Shown: one piece after another, positions 33,399-42,714 of the stretch
Layout of the letters: each line of letters opens with the position of its first letter
Numbering within the stretch: position 1 is the stretch's first letter
The notes under the pieces: model-generated
What the model was told of the DNA's origin: nothing
Database searches by the model: none
Seen by the model: the letters and a program-made list of their open reading frames with translations, nothing else
From: Oscillospiraceae bacterium
Lineage (GTDB): Bacteria; Bacillota_A; Clostridia; Oscillospirales; CAG-272
Assembly (NCBI GenBank): GCA_015064665.1
Contig: SVRU01000004.1
Span: 1 to 54,728 of the forward strand
Reading direction: 5' to 3'
Length of the DNA: 54,728 bases
Made by a program: the position numbers and the translations under genes

Positions 33399-34040
33399 TT
33401 ATTTCGTTCCGAAAAGTCTGTCGCCCGCATCACCGAGTCCGGGAAGGATGTATCCGTTCTCGTTTAAGCATCTGTCAAGAGTTGACACGTAAATGCTTAC
33501 GTCGGGATGAGCCTCGGCAACCTTGGTGACACCCTCGGGCGCACCGATGATAGCCATGAATTTTATGTGCTTGCAACCGCGCTTTTTAAGAAGAGAGATG
33601 GCGTCGCACGCGCTTCCGCCCGTTGCGAGCATCGGGTCAACGAGAAGCACGAGCTTGTCCTCTATTCCGACGGGGAGCTTGCAGTAATATTCACAGGGCT
33701 CAAGCGTTTCTTCATTGCGGTACATACCGATATGGCCGACTCTTGCAGATGGGAAAAGAACGTGAATTCCGTTTACCATTCCGAGTCCTGCTCTGAGGAT
33801 AGGCACTATCGCTATGGAATTATCCGAAACAACCTGCTGCTTGCAGACCTCAAGAGGAGTTTTAACCTCCACCTCGGTGGTGTGAACGCCGTCCTTAAGG
33901 CACTCGTAGGTCATAAGAGTCGTGATCTCCTCAACAAGCTCGCGGAATTCCTTCATGCTTGTTTTTTCGTCACGTAAAATAGCAATCTTATGTCTGATAA
34001 GCGGGTGGTCAAAAATTACTACGTTATCGTAATTTTTCAT
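33399..34040 (-). CDS. upp: Uracil phosphoribosyltransferase
   Basis: A 213-residue type I phosphoribosyltransferase converting uracil plus PRPP to UMP. DHPLIRHKIAILRD at the start and IVPILRAGLGMVNG are typical of Upp, and the PRPP loop reads LVDPMLATGGSACDA. The C-terminal GDAGDRLFGTK is the usual uracil-specific end. Its ATG overlaps the permease stop codon (TAATG), so uptake and salvage of uracil are co-expressed from the promoter upstream of the permease. Confidence 0.96.
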   Translation of the reverse strand: MKNYDNVVIFDHPLIRHKIAILRDEKTSMKEFRELVEEITTLMTYECLKDGVHTTEVEVKTPLEVCKQQVVSDNSIAIVPILRAGLGMVNGIHVLFPSARVGHIGMYRNEETLEPCEYYCKLPVGIEDKLVLLVDPMLATGGSACDAISLLKKRGCKHIKFMAIIGAPEGVTKVAEAHPDVSIYVSTLDRCLNENGYILPGLGDAGDRLFGTK

Positions 34041-35455
34041 TATTTTTCTGCCTCCTCGGAAGCCTCCTCTTTTGCAGGCTTCTTGAATTTGTTAAGAACT
34101 ATGTTCGTGATAATACCGAGAATAAGCGCGCATGCAATACCGGTTACGTATACCTTGCCGATAGCCATAGCCATTCCGCCGATACCCGTGATGAGAATAA
34201 CCGAAACGGTAAAGAGATTTGCGTTGTCCTCAAGGTCAACCTTCTGTATCATTTTAAGACCGGAAACCGCGATAAATCCGTAAAGAGTGATGCACACACC
34301 GCCCATTACGCATCCCGGAATGGAATCAAGGAATGCAACGAAGGGGGAGAGGAAGGAGATAAGAGCTGCCATTATTGCCGTAGTCGTGATTGTTACGACC
34401 GAAGCGTTGCGCGTGATAGCAACGCAACCGACAGACTCACCGTAGGTGGTGTTGGGGCATCCGCCGAAGAATGCGCCCGCAATAGAGCCAACGCCGTCAC
34501 CAAGAAGGGTCTTATCAAGTCCGGGGTCGTCAAGAAGATCATTTTCAATAATGCTGGAAAGGTTTTTATGGTCAGCAATATGCTCTGCAAAAACAACGAA
34601 TGCAACCGGAATATAAGCAACGGCAACCGTTGCAACGTAGCTCCAGCTGAAATCATCAAATCCCTTGAATGCCTCAACGAAAGCGAAATCGGGGAGTGCA
34701 AGGAAGGTTTTGATACCGACTCCGCCGTCAACGAGAGCCTTGAAGGGACCGAAGTCAATTACCTTAATTGCATCAACGTCTGCCGCGTAACCGATAACGG
34801 TAAACACAAGAGCAACCGCATAGCCTGCCATTATACCGATGATAAAGGGAATAAGCTTTGCCATTTTCTTTCCGTAAACCGAGCAGAAAACGACAACCGC
34901 AAAGGTAACCAAAGCGCAAACGAGAGATGCCCATGCGCTCGAATTCATTACGAAATAGCTGTTAAGACCGAAAGAAATTTTCTCACCGTAGCTGAACGCG
35001 TCGTTTATAGCCGCACCGGAAAGAGAAAGACCTATAAGAGCAACCGTTGGGCCGATAACCGCAGCGGGCATAAGCTTATTGATCCACTCAACGCCTACGT
35101 ACTTAACTACAAGAGCGATTACCACGTAAATAAGTCCTGCAAACACAGCACCTATAATAAGACCCAAGTAACCGAGCGAGAGCGAGACAGCGCCTGCAAA
35201 CGCAGCGCACATCGAACCGATAAACGCGAAGGACGAGCCGAGGAATACAGGGCTTCTGAATTTAGTGAAGAGCTGGTAAACTATCGTACCGACGCCTGCG
35301 CCGAAAAGCGCTGCGGACGCGCTCATTCCGTTACCCACTATTGCGGGAACGGCGATGGTAGCCGCCATAATAGCAAGCAACTGTTGAATAGCAAAAACTA
35401 TCATTTTGCTGAAGCTTGGTTTGTCGTGAATGTCGTAAACAAGATTTTTCGCCAT
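34040..35455 (-). CDS. uraA: Uracil permease (NCS2 nucleobase:cation symporter)
   Basis: A 471-residue membrane protein with some 12-14 hydrophobic segments, of the NCS2 family. The motif block FAEHIADHKNLSSIIENDLL and GGCPNTTYGESVGCVAITRNASV are those of UraA/PyrP uracil permeases, including the substrate-site Glu residues in AEH and GES. It has an acidic C-terminal tail. It forms an operon with upp. The start at 35455 has AGGAAG upstream. No PyrR-type attenuator is evident in the short leader. Confidence 0.94.
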   Translation of the reverse strand: MAKNLVYDIHDKPSFSKMIVFAIQQLLAIMAATIAVPAIVGNGMSASAALFGAGVGTIVYQLFTKFRSPVFLGSSFAFIGSMCAAFAGAVSLSLGYLGLIIGAVFAGLIYVVIALVVKYVGVEWINKLMPAAVIGPTVALIGLSLSGAAINDAFSYGEKISFGLNSYFVMNSSAWASLVCALVTFAVVVFCSVYGKKMAKLIPFIIGIMAGYAVALVFTVIGYAADVDAIKVIDFGPFKALVDGGVGIKTFLALPDFAFVEAFKGFDDFSWSYVATVAVAYIPVAFVVFAEHIADHKNLSSIIENDLLDDPGLDKTLLGDGVGSIAGAFFGGCPNTTYGESVGCVAITRNASVVTITTTAIMAALISFLSPFVAFLDSIPGCVMGGVCITLYGFIAVSGLKMIQKVDLEDNANLFTVSVILITGIGGMAMAIGKVYVTGIACALILGIITNIVLNKFKKPAKEEASEEAEK

Positions 35456-35522
35456 TTTTTTACTTCCTCCAAAATAAAATTAAAAGTCAAAGAATCGTGA
35501 CATTTGAACTTTTCTCCTAAAA

Positions 35523-35551
35523 ATTATATCACACGCCGCGTTTTATGTCAA
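35523..35551 (-). promoter_or_regulatory. Promoter of the uraA-upp operon
   Basis: Read leftward, TTGACA (35551-35546), 17 bp and TATAAT (35528-35523), a perfect consensus about 65 bp before the start codon. Confidence 0.85.
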
Positions 35552-35644
35552 CAATTTGTTCATTTTTTCGACAAAAAAGTTAGCTGCCAAAATTGTTAAA
35601 TTTATACAAAAATCTGTTTTTGTAACCTGCTAAAAACTCACTCT

Positions 35645-36097
35645 TCATCTTTGAGCAAGATATTTTAAAAGTTCCGTGCAGCCTTCATAAATATCCCGAT
35701 AGGCTGCCTCAAAATTTCTCGAATACCATGGGTCGCAAACGTCACCTCCGCGCTCGGTGTAATCCATAAGCTTTTTAATTTTTCCGTCGTGGTCGCCGCC
35801 GAAAATCCTGTGCATATTGCGTATATTCGCACCGTCCATACCGATTATAAGGTCATACCTCGCGTAATCTGCGCGCGACAGCGGTGTCGCATACCTTTCC
35901 TCGCATCTTATTCCGTGTTTAATAAGCTCTCGGCGCGCAGGCGGATAAACCGGATTGCCAAACTCCTCGTTGCTAGTCGCTCGTGATTCAATTTCAAAAT
36001 CATCTGTTAGCCGGGCATCCGTAACGAGCTTTTTAAAAATAAATTCAGCCATCGGACTTCGGCATATGTTGCCGTGGCAAACGAACAAAATCTTCAT
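35645..36097 (-). CDS. Low-molecular-weight protein tyrosine phosphatase
   Basis: A 150-residue LMW-PTP. The catalytic P-loop VCHGNICRSPMAEF (CxxxxxR[ST]) is at residues 6-19, and the general-acid Asp is in the DPWYSRNF loop near 123. Length and layout are typical. In bacteria such enzymes reverse tyrosine or arginine phosphorylation, often in exopolysaccharide or stress control. No kinase is adjacent. It is a single gene with its own promoter. Confidence 0.93.
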   Translation of the reverse strand: MKILFVCHGNICRSPMAEFIFKKLVTDARLTDDFEIESRATSNEEFGNPVYPPARRELIKHGIRCEERYATPLSRADYARYDLIIGMDGANIRNMHRIFGGDHDGKIKKLMDYTERGGDVCDPWYSRNFEAAYRDIYEGCTELLKYLAQR

Positions 36098-36127
36098 TAA
36101 GTTATCTCCTTTTGCATCGTTAAATAT

Positions 36128-36156
36128 ATTTTACCACACACGCTCGCCAATTACAA
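36128..36156 (-). promoter_or_regulatory. Promoter of the phosphatase gene
   Basis: Read leftward, TTGTAA (36156-36151), 17 bp, TAAAAT (36133-36128). Confidence 0.6.
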
Positions 36157-36167
36157 TACGAAAGAGC

Positions 36168-36197
36168 TTGACAAAGCTTGCAAAAATGTGATATTCT
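36168..36197 (+). promoter_or_regulatory. Promoter of the AAC(3)-like gene
   Basis: TTGACA (36168-36173), 18 bp, TATTCT (36192-36197). It is divergent from the phosphatase promoter, only 11 bp away. Confidence 0.65.
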
Positions 36198-36227
36198 AAA
36201 ACAGAAATATATTGCGGGAGGAAAAGA

Positions 36228-37016
36228 ATGAATCCTTCATTTAAAACTTTAACGGCTGATTTGGAAAAAATAGGCGTACGCCGCGGCGACGTTTTGATAG
36301 TTCACTCCTCGCTCTCGTCAATGGGATTTGTCGACGGCGGAGCGGAAACGGTAATCAAGGCTTTAAGCACCGTTTTGGGAAAAGACGGAACTCTTATGTT
36401 TCCTGCCTTCACCTATAAATACGTTTATGAAAATCCGATATTCTCTTTGCTTGACACCCCCGTATGCGTTGGAAAGATAGCGGAAACCTTCAGAAATTCA
36501 GAAGGTGTAATAAGAAGCGTTCATCCGTCGCACTCGGTGTGTGCCCGAGGGAAATATGCAGAAGAAATTACGGCAGGACACGAGCTTGACAGAACTCCGA
36601 TGGGAATAAATTCTCCTTACAGACGGCTTGCTGACTACAATGCGAAAATACTTATGCTCGGTTGCTCTCTTAACACGGTGTCCTATATGCACGCGCTTGA
36701 AGAAGAAGCGGAGCTTGAATACTGTCTTACTCCTTACAAAATAAATTACACCGTGATATACCCCGACGGAAAAGAAATAACCGACGAATATCAAAAGCAC
36801 AATTTCAAGCGCAAAAGCCTTACGGTTAAGCAATGCTACTCAAGATGCACAGACGTTCTTGATATAAACACCGATTACAAAGCCGACAAGGTGCACGGCG
36901 CGCGCTCTTATCTGATAAACGCCCCTGCTCTTCATGATAAGGCACTTGTTAAAATGAAAGAAGACCCGTATTACTTTGTCGATCTGCCCGAGGGATACGT
37001 TCCCGGGGCGGAATAA
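36228..37016 (+). CDS. AAC(3)-family aminoglycoside N-acetyltransferase-like protein
   Basis: A 262-residue protein of the Antibiotic_NAT family: HSSLSSMGFVDGGAETVI for acetyl-CoA binding, GTLMFPAFTY, VIRSVHPSHSVCARGKYA with the conserved HPxHS, and TPMGINSPYRRL. Some members acetylate the 3-amino group of aminoglycosides, but many chromosomal ones act on other amines (YokD-like, or FrbF-like). Resistance cannot be inferred. GGGAGG stands before its ATG. The helicase gene follows after 35 bp in the same direction and may share the transcript. Confidence 0.87.
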   Translation: MNPSFKTLTADLEKIGVRRGDVLIVHSSLSSMGFVDGGAETVIKALSTVLGKDGTLMFPAFTYKYVYENPIFSLLDTPVCVGKIAETFRNSEGVIRSVHPSHSVCARGKYAEEITAGHELDRTPMGINSPYRRLADYNAKILMLGCSLNTVSYMHALEEEAELEYCLTPYKINYTVIYPDGKEITDEYQKHNFKRKSLTVKQCYSRCTDVLDINTDYKADKVHGARSYLINAPALHDKALVKMKEDPYYFVDLPEGYVPGAE

Positions 37017-37051
37017 AGGATCAAAATAAAAGGAAGGAGAGCTCCGATTCT

Positions 37052-39436
37052 ATGCGCTATGATGCCGAGAGCAAAAAAATATTAATATCAAGCCGCGAAT
37101 TCGTTCAGACGGCAAGGCGCGCTATTGCCGCGGCAGTGCCCTGTGACGCAGAAGAACCGAAGCTTGAAAAAACGTCAAAACGGCTCCTTGAAAAAATAAT
37201 AGGAAGCTCGGACGCCATAAGCCTTACGCACGGCTTTGAGTGCGGCGGATACAGCTTTGCTCTTACAGCCAAGAGCGAAAAAGCCGATGGATGTAATCTT
37301 TGGTTTGCATTTTCGATTGATTGCGACCCCCAAAAACCAAAAAAGGACTGTCTATCTCAAATAAGGGGCGAGGGATACGTTGCCGCATATGCTTATGCTA
37401 AGCAAAAAGGCCTTACCCGTGTCAATTTATTCTTTACACTAATCAATAACGCAACAAATACCCATGCCACGCGCGAAGAGTCGGCAAGCATCCAAAAGCT
37501 TGAAGGCTTTTTCAAAAAATGCGCCGCGACCGTTGCAGTATACGCAAAGCCCGAGGTTGAACGCGTCACGCTCCGTCTTCCGTCTATGAAAAATCTCAAA
37601 TTCCCCTATAAGATGGCAAGAGACGGTCAACGTGAATTCGTTCAAACGGCATACAAAAACATTGCACGGGGCGGCACTTTGTTTGCGACAGCTCCCACCG
37701 GCACAGGAAAAACGGTGTCTGCGCTATACCCCGCCGTTCACGCAATGGGAGACGGGCGCCGCGACAAAACCTTTTATCTGACGCCCAAGGAAACGACGGC
37801 GAACGCAGCTATTGACTGCCTTAATATCTTGTCCGAAAAAGGCGCTGTTTTACGCGCGATAAAGCTTTCCGCAAAGGAAAAGTGCTGTCAGAACGGACTT
37901 TTATGCCGTGAGGGCAGAGATTTATGCGACTACGCCCGTTGCAACCGTCTCTCAGATGCAGTGCTTGCACTGTACGAAAAAAAACAAACGGTGATAACCT
38001 CAAAGGAAATACTTGAGTATTCAAAAGAATTCAAGGTATGCCCTTACGAGCTTTCCCTGACGTATGCTGAGCTTTGCGACGTCATAATATGCGATTTCAA
38101 TTATCTTTTCGACCCCTCTGTATATATCCGCCGTTTCTTTGCCGAGGGCGGAAACTATACCTTTCTTATCGACGAGGCGCACAACCTTGCCGACAGAGCG
38201 CGGGAGATGTATTCGGCACAAACAGACGAGGACTTTTTGCGTCTTCCGTTTGAAGCGGACATACTCGGAGAGCATTCAAAAACAAAAAAAATCTCGGGCG
38301 AGGTTGCCGCCGCATTCCGTGAGGTTTTATATCCGCTTGTAAAAGAAGAGCTTGTGACCGACAGTAACGGCAACCGTTCGGGAGCTGTTCATCTTAAAGA
38401 AATCCCATCTGAACTTTACGGCATTTTTGACTTGCTCCTTTATACCGCAGAAGAAGAGATACTTCAGAACTATCCGTCAAAGGATGACGAAAAGAATTCA
38501 CGTATTTCATTTTTGCGTGATTTTTGCTATAAAATAAAGAAATTTCACACGGTTATGCAAAGCTTTGATTCGTCGTACGAAATGTTTATATTCTATGAAA
38601 ACGAAAAGTTGAGAGCAAAGCTTTTTTGCATCGATACGGGAAACGAGATATCAAAACGCCTTGAAAAAGGCAGCGCCGCAGTATTCTTTTCTGCAACTCT
38701 CTCTCCTCTCTATTTCTATAAATCAATACTTGGCGGCGACGGAAGCTCGGATATACTTGAGGTCGACTCTCCGTTTGATAAGGACATGCTGTCGGTTTCG
38801 ATAATGGACAAGATCAGCACGAGATTCTCCGAGCGAGAGGACACACTCTCTGCCGTATGCCGAGTTATCGCGGCAACGGTTTCGGCAAAGCGCGGAAATT
38901 ATATGATTTTCTCTCCCTCGTTTGCATACTCCGAGGCTTTATCGCGGGCATTCTCTGCCAAATACCCAAAAATCAAGATTCTAACGCAAAGGCGGGATAT
39001 GTCGAAAAAAGAAAAGGAGGAATTTCTTCGGGAATTTTCAAAGAATGACAAATCCTATCTTATAGGCTTTTGCGTTATGGGCGGAATATATTCCGAGGGT
39101 ATTGACCTTGCGGGCGACAGCCTTATCGGTGCGGTCGTCGTGGGAATCGGTATGCCGAGTCCTTCTTATGAAAGAGAGGCGATATGCGCCTACTATGACG
39201 ATAAATTTGAGGAGGGCAAGCAATTTGCCTACATCTATCCCGGCATGAACAGGGTCTTACAAGCTGCGGGAAGAGTTATACGCAGAGAGGACGACAAAGG
39301 GGTTATCGTGCTTATCGACGACCGCTTTGACGACCCGATTTACAAAAAAATAATACCGTCTCTCTGGTCGGGAATGAGGTTTATTGCAGACGCAAAAACG
39401 CTACGCGAAAACCTCGACAGATTCTGGAAAGAATGA
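37052..39436 (+). CDS. DinG/Rad3-like ATP-dependent DNA helicase
   Basis: A 794-residue XPD/DinG-type superfamily 2 helicase with Walker A in TAPTGTGKTVSALYP (about residue 213). Cysteines CCQNGLLCREGRDLCDYARC and KVCPYELSL serve as Fe-S candidates. DEAHN (about 374) and FSATLSPLYFY follow, then a C-terminal domain with SEGIDLAGDSLIGAVVVGIG and the motif VI QAAGRVIRREDD. About 190 N-terminal residues form the extra nuclease-like domain region seen in CBF-type homologues; I cannot confirm an active site there. A DNA repair or R-loop role is inferred from the family. It is not related by position to the other DinG-type helicase at the left edge. Confidence 0.9.
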   Translation: MRYDAESKKILISSREFVQTARRAIAAAVPCDAEEPKLEKTSKRLLEKIIGSSDAISLTHGFECGGYSFALTAKSEKADGCNLWFAFSIDCDPQKPKKDCLSQIRGEGYVAAYAYAKQKGLTRVNLFFTLINNATNTHATREESASIQKLEGFFKKCAATVAVYAKPEVERVTLRLPSMKNLKFPYKMARDGQREFVQTAYKNIARGGTLFATAPTGTGKTVSALYPAVHAMGDGRRDKTFYLTPKETTANAAIDCLNILSEKGAVLRAIKLSAKEKCCQNGLLCREGRDLCDYARCNRLSDAVLALYEKKQTVITSKEILEYSKEFKVCPYELSLTYAELCDVIICDFNYLFDPSVYIRRFFAEGGNYTFLIDEAHNLADRAREMYSAQTDEDFLRLPFEADILGEHSKTKKISGEVAAAFREVLYPLVKEELVTDSNGNRSGAVHLKEIPSELYGIFDLLLYTAEEEILQNYPSKDDEKNSRISFLRDFCYKIKKFHTVMQSFDSSYEMFIFYENEKLRAKLFCIDTGNEISKRLEKGSAAVFFSATLSPLYFYKSILGGDGSSDILEVDSPFDKDMLSVSIMDKISTRFSEREDTLSAVCRVIAATVSAKRGNYMIFSPSFAYSEALSRAFSAKYPKIKILTQRRDMSKKEKEEFLREFSKNDKSYLIGFCVMGGIYSEGIDLAGDSLIGAVVVGIGMPSPSYEREAICAYYDDKFEEGKQFAYIYPGMNRVLQAAGRVIRREDDKGVIVLIDDRFDDPIYKKIIPSLWSGMRFIADAKTLRENLDRFWKE

Positions 39437-39500
39437 TTTACATCACGCAACGCGGCAAACAAAAAAGATTTGTCACATTTGGCAAGACCGAAAAAATTCA

Positions 39501-39530
39501 GGGCAGCTCAAGTTTGAATTTGAGCTGCCC
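39501..39530 (-). terminator. Terminator of the beta-propeller gene
   Basis: The perfect 11-bp stem GGGCAGCTCAA / TTGAGCTGCCC is followed, read leftward, by TGAATTTTTT. It separates the convergent helicase and propeller genes. Confidence 0.8.
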
Positions 39531-39560
39531 TCGCACGTTACATGCAGATTTAACTTTTTA

Positions 39561-41591
39561 TTATAAACGCAGAATAACGATTCCGCTTATTTCGTCCGCT
39601 CCGCCGACCGCAATATGCTTGCCGTCGGGACTTACCGCAACTCTCGTGGGGCGGTATATTGCTACGTTTCTGCCGTTTTCGGCAAATGCCTCGGGAATTA
39701 TTCCGAGAAGAGTAACGCCAAGCTCCTCGGTATATTTAAACAGCATTCCGCAGCCCTCTCTGTGACCTGCAACGCCCCACACGGTGCCATCGGACGCCAC
39801 GTCGAGCGAGTGTATTCCGCCCGCGGATATTACCTGACCGAAGGAGAAAGCCTTGCCGTCTTTTACGATAGCGAATACGGTATCCTTCGTGCCTACCGCA
39901 ACCGCGCCGCATTTCATTTCAACGGACGACTCCGCAACGGCAAGATAGCGTCTGCCGGGCACAGCCGGAAGCTCTGTCTGAGGCACGTCTGCCTTTATCG
40001 CACTGTAATCCTTGGTTTCTATCGAGCAAATCGAAACGACGTGCGCGTTCGATTTCTCATCTAACGACACCTCTACAAGACTGTCGCTCTTGTTTCCGCA
40101 TACAAATTCAAGCTCGGTATTCGATTTCCATTCTATGTTTTTAACCTCGGTGTTCGCAAATCCGATCTTTTCCCATACACTTACACCCGATGCGTGTGAA
40201 AATTTAGGGCGGGGAGAGTTGTCCGCGACGAATTCTTCGAAATACTTTATCGTGTTCTCATAATACGAGTTATAAAGCTTTAAACAATCGTCAAAATCCG
40301 ACTTTGGATACCACTCGCGCGCTTCATACTGATAAGGCAGATAATTGATATAGTCGTGTGACATAAGACGCTTTTCGGTTTTGAGGGCAGGCACGAACTC
40401 CTCAAGGTCTATTGCCAGAATTCCCGAGGGCGTGTCACAATGCCCCGTATGATTTCCGTCAGAAACATAAAGCACGTCATCACGTATTTGCATCTCTGCG
40501 GTTATGCTGACCGTACGCTCGCGAGAGCCTAGAAATCCGCAGTCAACGGGATCTTTTCCATTCAGGAAATCCCACATATAGAGCCTTGCTCCCGCATATT
40601 TATGCTCGGGAACAAAGGTCATGCAGCCATACCACAAAACGCCCTTGCTATCGAACGCCATTCCGTAAGCATTATAAAATATTGAAGGATTCTCTGTGAT
40701 AGCGTCAATCTTGGGAACAGGTCTGCCGACGGTTTTGATCTCGCGCGTTTTAAGGTCGTATGAATAAAGCTCCTGTCCTCTTCCGGCAACCGAGCAGGGA
40801 CCCGTCGTGAAATAAAGCTTGCCGTTATATTCGCAGGCGTGACGGATAAGTCCCGGTGCACTGACACCGAGAAATTCTATATTGCGTATATCGGTATTAT
40901 ACCTGAACATTGCACCCGAATATGTTGAACCGTAAATATGACCGTCGGAGAGCAAAAAGGTTCTGCTGGTGTGCGAATCGGATACCTGTCCAAGACATCT
41001 TGACTCACCCGTGTGAATATTGTACACGTATCCCGTGCCGCGAAGCCATGTTATAGCAAAATAATCTCCGTTTTTCGGGTCGTAGGTCGCGCCGTACACA
41101 GTGTCGCGCGGCGAGAGTATTCCAAGTCCCTTAGCTTCCCCCGTATTATAATCGTAAAGCACGAGATTTGAGCCCTGATAACCCTCGTAGGGATGCTCCG
41201 CGTATTCGTAAGGCATCCACGTCGGATGCGCGGGACCGGGAGAGGTCGTATGGGTCGCGGAGAGTATCTTTCCGTCTCCTATAAACGAGAGGGCAGTATG
41301 AAATTTGCTTGTTCTCAATGAATTCTTGTTAAGAATTATTTTATCCTCAAGTGCAAAATGACGTATCATTTTCTTGTTTTTATGGTCATACTCGTAAAGT
41401 CTTGCATAAAGAGGGGTGTAGCTCTCACCGCACGCCGAGAAGAACACCCTTCCTTCAGGCGATATTGCCATATCCCATATTGCGTTGTGCATCGGATCCT
41501 CCATTGCAAAAACATGGGTTACACCTGTTTGGGGAATAAGCTCAAAAAATTCTTTTGGCTTATCTTTTATGGATTGAAATGTGTTTTTCAT
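39561..41591 (-). CDS. Large cytoplasmic beta-propeller protein, function unknown
   Basis: About 676 residues. I start at ATG 41591 with AAAGGAGAG 4-5 bp upstream; a longer frame has no such site. It consists of many repeats of four-strand pattern, with blade-like phrases such as WDMAISPEGRVFFSACG, LYEYDHKNKKM, GYVYNIHTGESRCLG, ELYSYDLKTREIKTVG and VAVSPDGKHIAVGGADE. There is no signal peptide. A helical insert (YYENTIKYFEEFVADN) splits the propeller near residue 450. Related proteins are usually annotated only as WD40/NHL-like. It is divergent from an AraC regulator, suggesting controlled use in carbohydrate metabolism. Lyase or isomerase activity is possible but not shown. Confidence 0.75.
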   Translation of the reverse strand: MKNTFQSIKDKPKEFFELIPQTGVTHVFAMEDPMHNAIWDMAISPEGRVFFSACGESYTPLYARLYEYDHKNKKMIRHFALEDKIILNKNSLRTSKFHTALSFIGDGKILSATHTTSPGPAHPTWMPYEYAEHPYEGYQGSNLVLYDYNTGEAKGLGILSPRDTVYGATYDPKNGDYFAITWLRGTGYVYNIHTGESRCLGQVSDSHTSRTFLLSDGHIYGSTYSGAMFRYNTDIRNIEFLGVSAPGLIRHACEYNGKLYFTTGPCSVAGRGQELYSYDLKTREIKTVGRPVPKIDAITENPSIFYNAYGMAFDSKGVLWYGCMTFVPEHKYAGARLYMWDFLNGKDPVDCGFLGSRERTVSITAEMQIRDDVLYVSDGNHTGHCDTPSGILAIDLEEFVPALKTEKRLMSHDYINYLPYQYEAREWYPKSDFDDCLKLYNSYYENTIKYFEEFVADNSPRPKFSHASGVSVWEKIGFANTEVKNIEWKSNTELEFVCGNKSDSLVEVSLDEKSNAHVVSICSIETKDYSAIKADVPQTELPAVPGRRYLAVAESSVEMKCGAVAVGTKDTVFAIVKDGKAFSFGQVISAGGIHSLDVASDGTVWGVAGHREGCGMLFKYTEELGVTLLGIIPEAFAENGRNVAIYRPTRVAVSPDGKHIAVGGADEISGIVILRL

Positions 41592-41616
41592 AGCACTCTC
41601 CTTTTTTCTTTTTAAC

Positions 41617-41673
41617 ATTCTACTTAAATAATAACACTTGTCTATCCCATTTGCTTAATAAAACGTGGATAGA
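41617..41673. promoter_or_regulatory. Promoter and inverted-repeat operator between propeller and AraC genes
   Basis: Leftward, TAGAAT (41622-41617) lacks a good -35. At the -35 position lies one arm (TCTATCC, 41641-41647) of a 7-bp inverted repeat whose other arm is GGATAGA (41667-41673). This suggests that an activator replaces the -35, presumably the AraC protein encoded to the right. Confidence 0.45.
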
Positions 41674-41725
41674 TTTGATTTTTTCTACGATTTTTTGAAA
41701 AAAACTATGAAAAATCAGATAATTA

Positions 41726-41734
41726 TGCTAGAAT
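41726..41734 (+). promoter_or_regulatory. Extended -10 promoter of the AraC gene
   Basis: TGC-TAGAAT (41726-41734) forms an extended -10 with no clear -35, about 43 bp before the AraC start codon. CAGATAAT occurs on both sides (41716-41723 and 41745-41752). Confidence 0.5.
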
Positions 41735-41776
41735 ATAGACAAAGCAGATAATCACACCTTAATCAAGGAGAATCCT

Positions 41777-42589
41777 ATGGCTATCCCGATGACGTGGCAG
41801 CTGCAAAGCGGCTCATGCGAGGCGTATCACAACAAAAATCAAGAATCATCCCTGCTTCACGGACACTATCATTTTCTTATAAATTTGATAACGCGCGGTG
41901 AGGGTGTTCAGACAATAAACGGATGCGACGTTCGTTTCTCTCCGGGACAAATGTTTATTCTGTCCCCCGCCGATTTTCACAAAATCACCCTCAGCAATGG
42001 CGAAACCCACGATTACTACAGTGCAACTTTTTCATACGAATTAATTGATAAGCAAATTTCGAAATTTCTATCACTTGACAAGCTTCCAATGACCCTAAAG
42101 CTTTCGAATGACGGATTTGCGCTTGCGAAAGACATATTCGGAAGGCTGGTAGAAGAATACGCCTCGGAGGAAAACCCTATTGCAAGAGGCGCCTATATGA
42201 CCACCATGGTAGAACAGCTCGTCATTATTTTTCTGCGTGAATATTCAAACAACGGAGAGCCAATTCATTCCGCCTTTTTAAACCGAGCCTTAGAATATCT
42301 TTATTTGCACTTTAACGAAAGCATCACGGTCAGCGACGTTGCAGAGCATATAGGTTATACAGCCAACTATTTCAACGCGGTTTTCAAGCAATCAATCGGA
42401 ATGCCGTTCAGACAGTATTTACGAGAGGTCCGATTGAATTACGCATCTATTCTCCTCTGCTCGCAGGATATTCCCATAACCGAGGTGGCAATGGAATCCG
42501 GCTTTGAAAGCTCGGCTCATTTTTCAAGAAGCTTTCACGAAAAATACGGCATATCCCCAAAGGAATACCGCAAGGATTACGGCAGATAA
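41777..42589 (+). CDS. AraC-family transcriptional regulator
   Basis: A 270-residue regulator. The N-terminal cupin has HGHYHFLINLITRGEG and FSPGQMFILSPADFHKI (about 28-75), and the C-terminal AraC domain (about 168-270) has VSDVAEHIGYTANYFNAVFKQ and GFESSAHFSRSFHEKYGISPKEY. AAGGAG precedes ATG 41777. It is divergent from the beta-propeller gene, its likely target. It is the third cupin-AraC regulator within 23 kb. Confidence 0.92.
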   Translation: MAIPMTWQLQSGSCEAYHNKNQESSLLHGHYHFLINLITRGEGVQTINGCDVRFSPGQMFILSPADFHKITLSNGETHDYYSATFSYELIDKQISKFLSLDKLPMTLKLSNDGFALAKDIFGRLVEEYASEENPIARGAYMTTMVEQLVIIFLREYSNNGEPIHSAFLNRALEYLYLHFNESITVSDVAEHIGYTANYFNAVFKQSIGMPFRQYLREVRLNYASILLCSQDIPITEVAMESGFESSAHFSRSFHEKYGISPKEYRKDYGR

Positions 42590-42621
42590 AACATAGACCG
42601 ATTTTTTAATAGAAACAAAAA

Positions 42622-42695
42622 CTACCGCAGTGAGCATATCCGACATCAAAGCTTTCAAGCAAGGATTTCAATGCCCGTTGCGGTAGATTTTCTTT
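42622..42695. terminator. Hairpin between convergent AraC and hypothetical genes
   Basis: CTACCGCA (42622-42629) pairs with TGCGGTAG (42679-42686) around a 49-nt loop, with A-runs to the left and ATTTTCTTT to the right. The long loop makes it a weaker terminator call; it may serve both strands. Confidence 0.5.
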
Positions 42696-42714
42696 GTTTT
42701 GTTATATTTTCGGT

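Noticed and set aside
34568..35500. 310-codon frame on the plus strand
   Set aside because: Antisense to the uracil permease. It is strongly hydrophilic with Lys/Arg/Asn bias, as expected for the complement of a membrane protein gene.
39433..39765. Small plus-strand gene after the helicase
   Set aside because: It is antisense to the 3' end of the propeller gene, crosses that gene's terminator and has no ribosome site.
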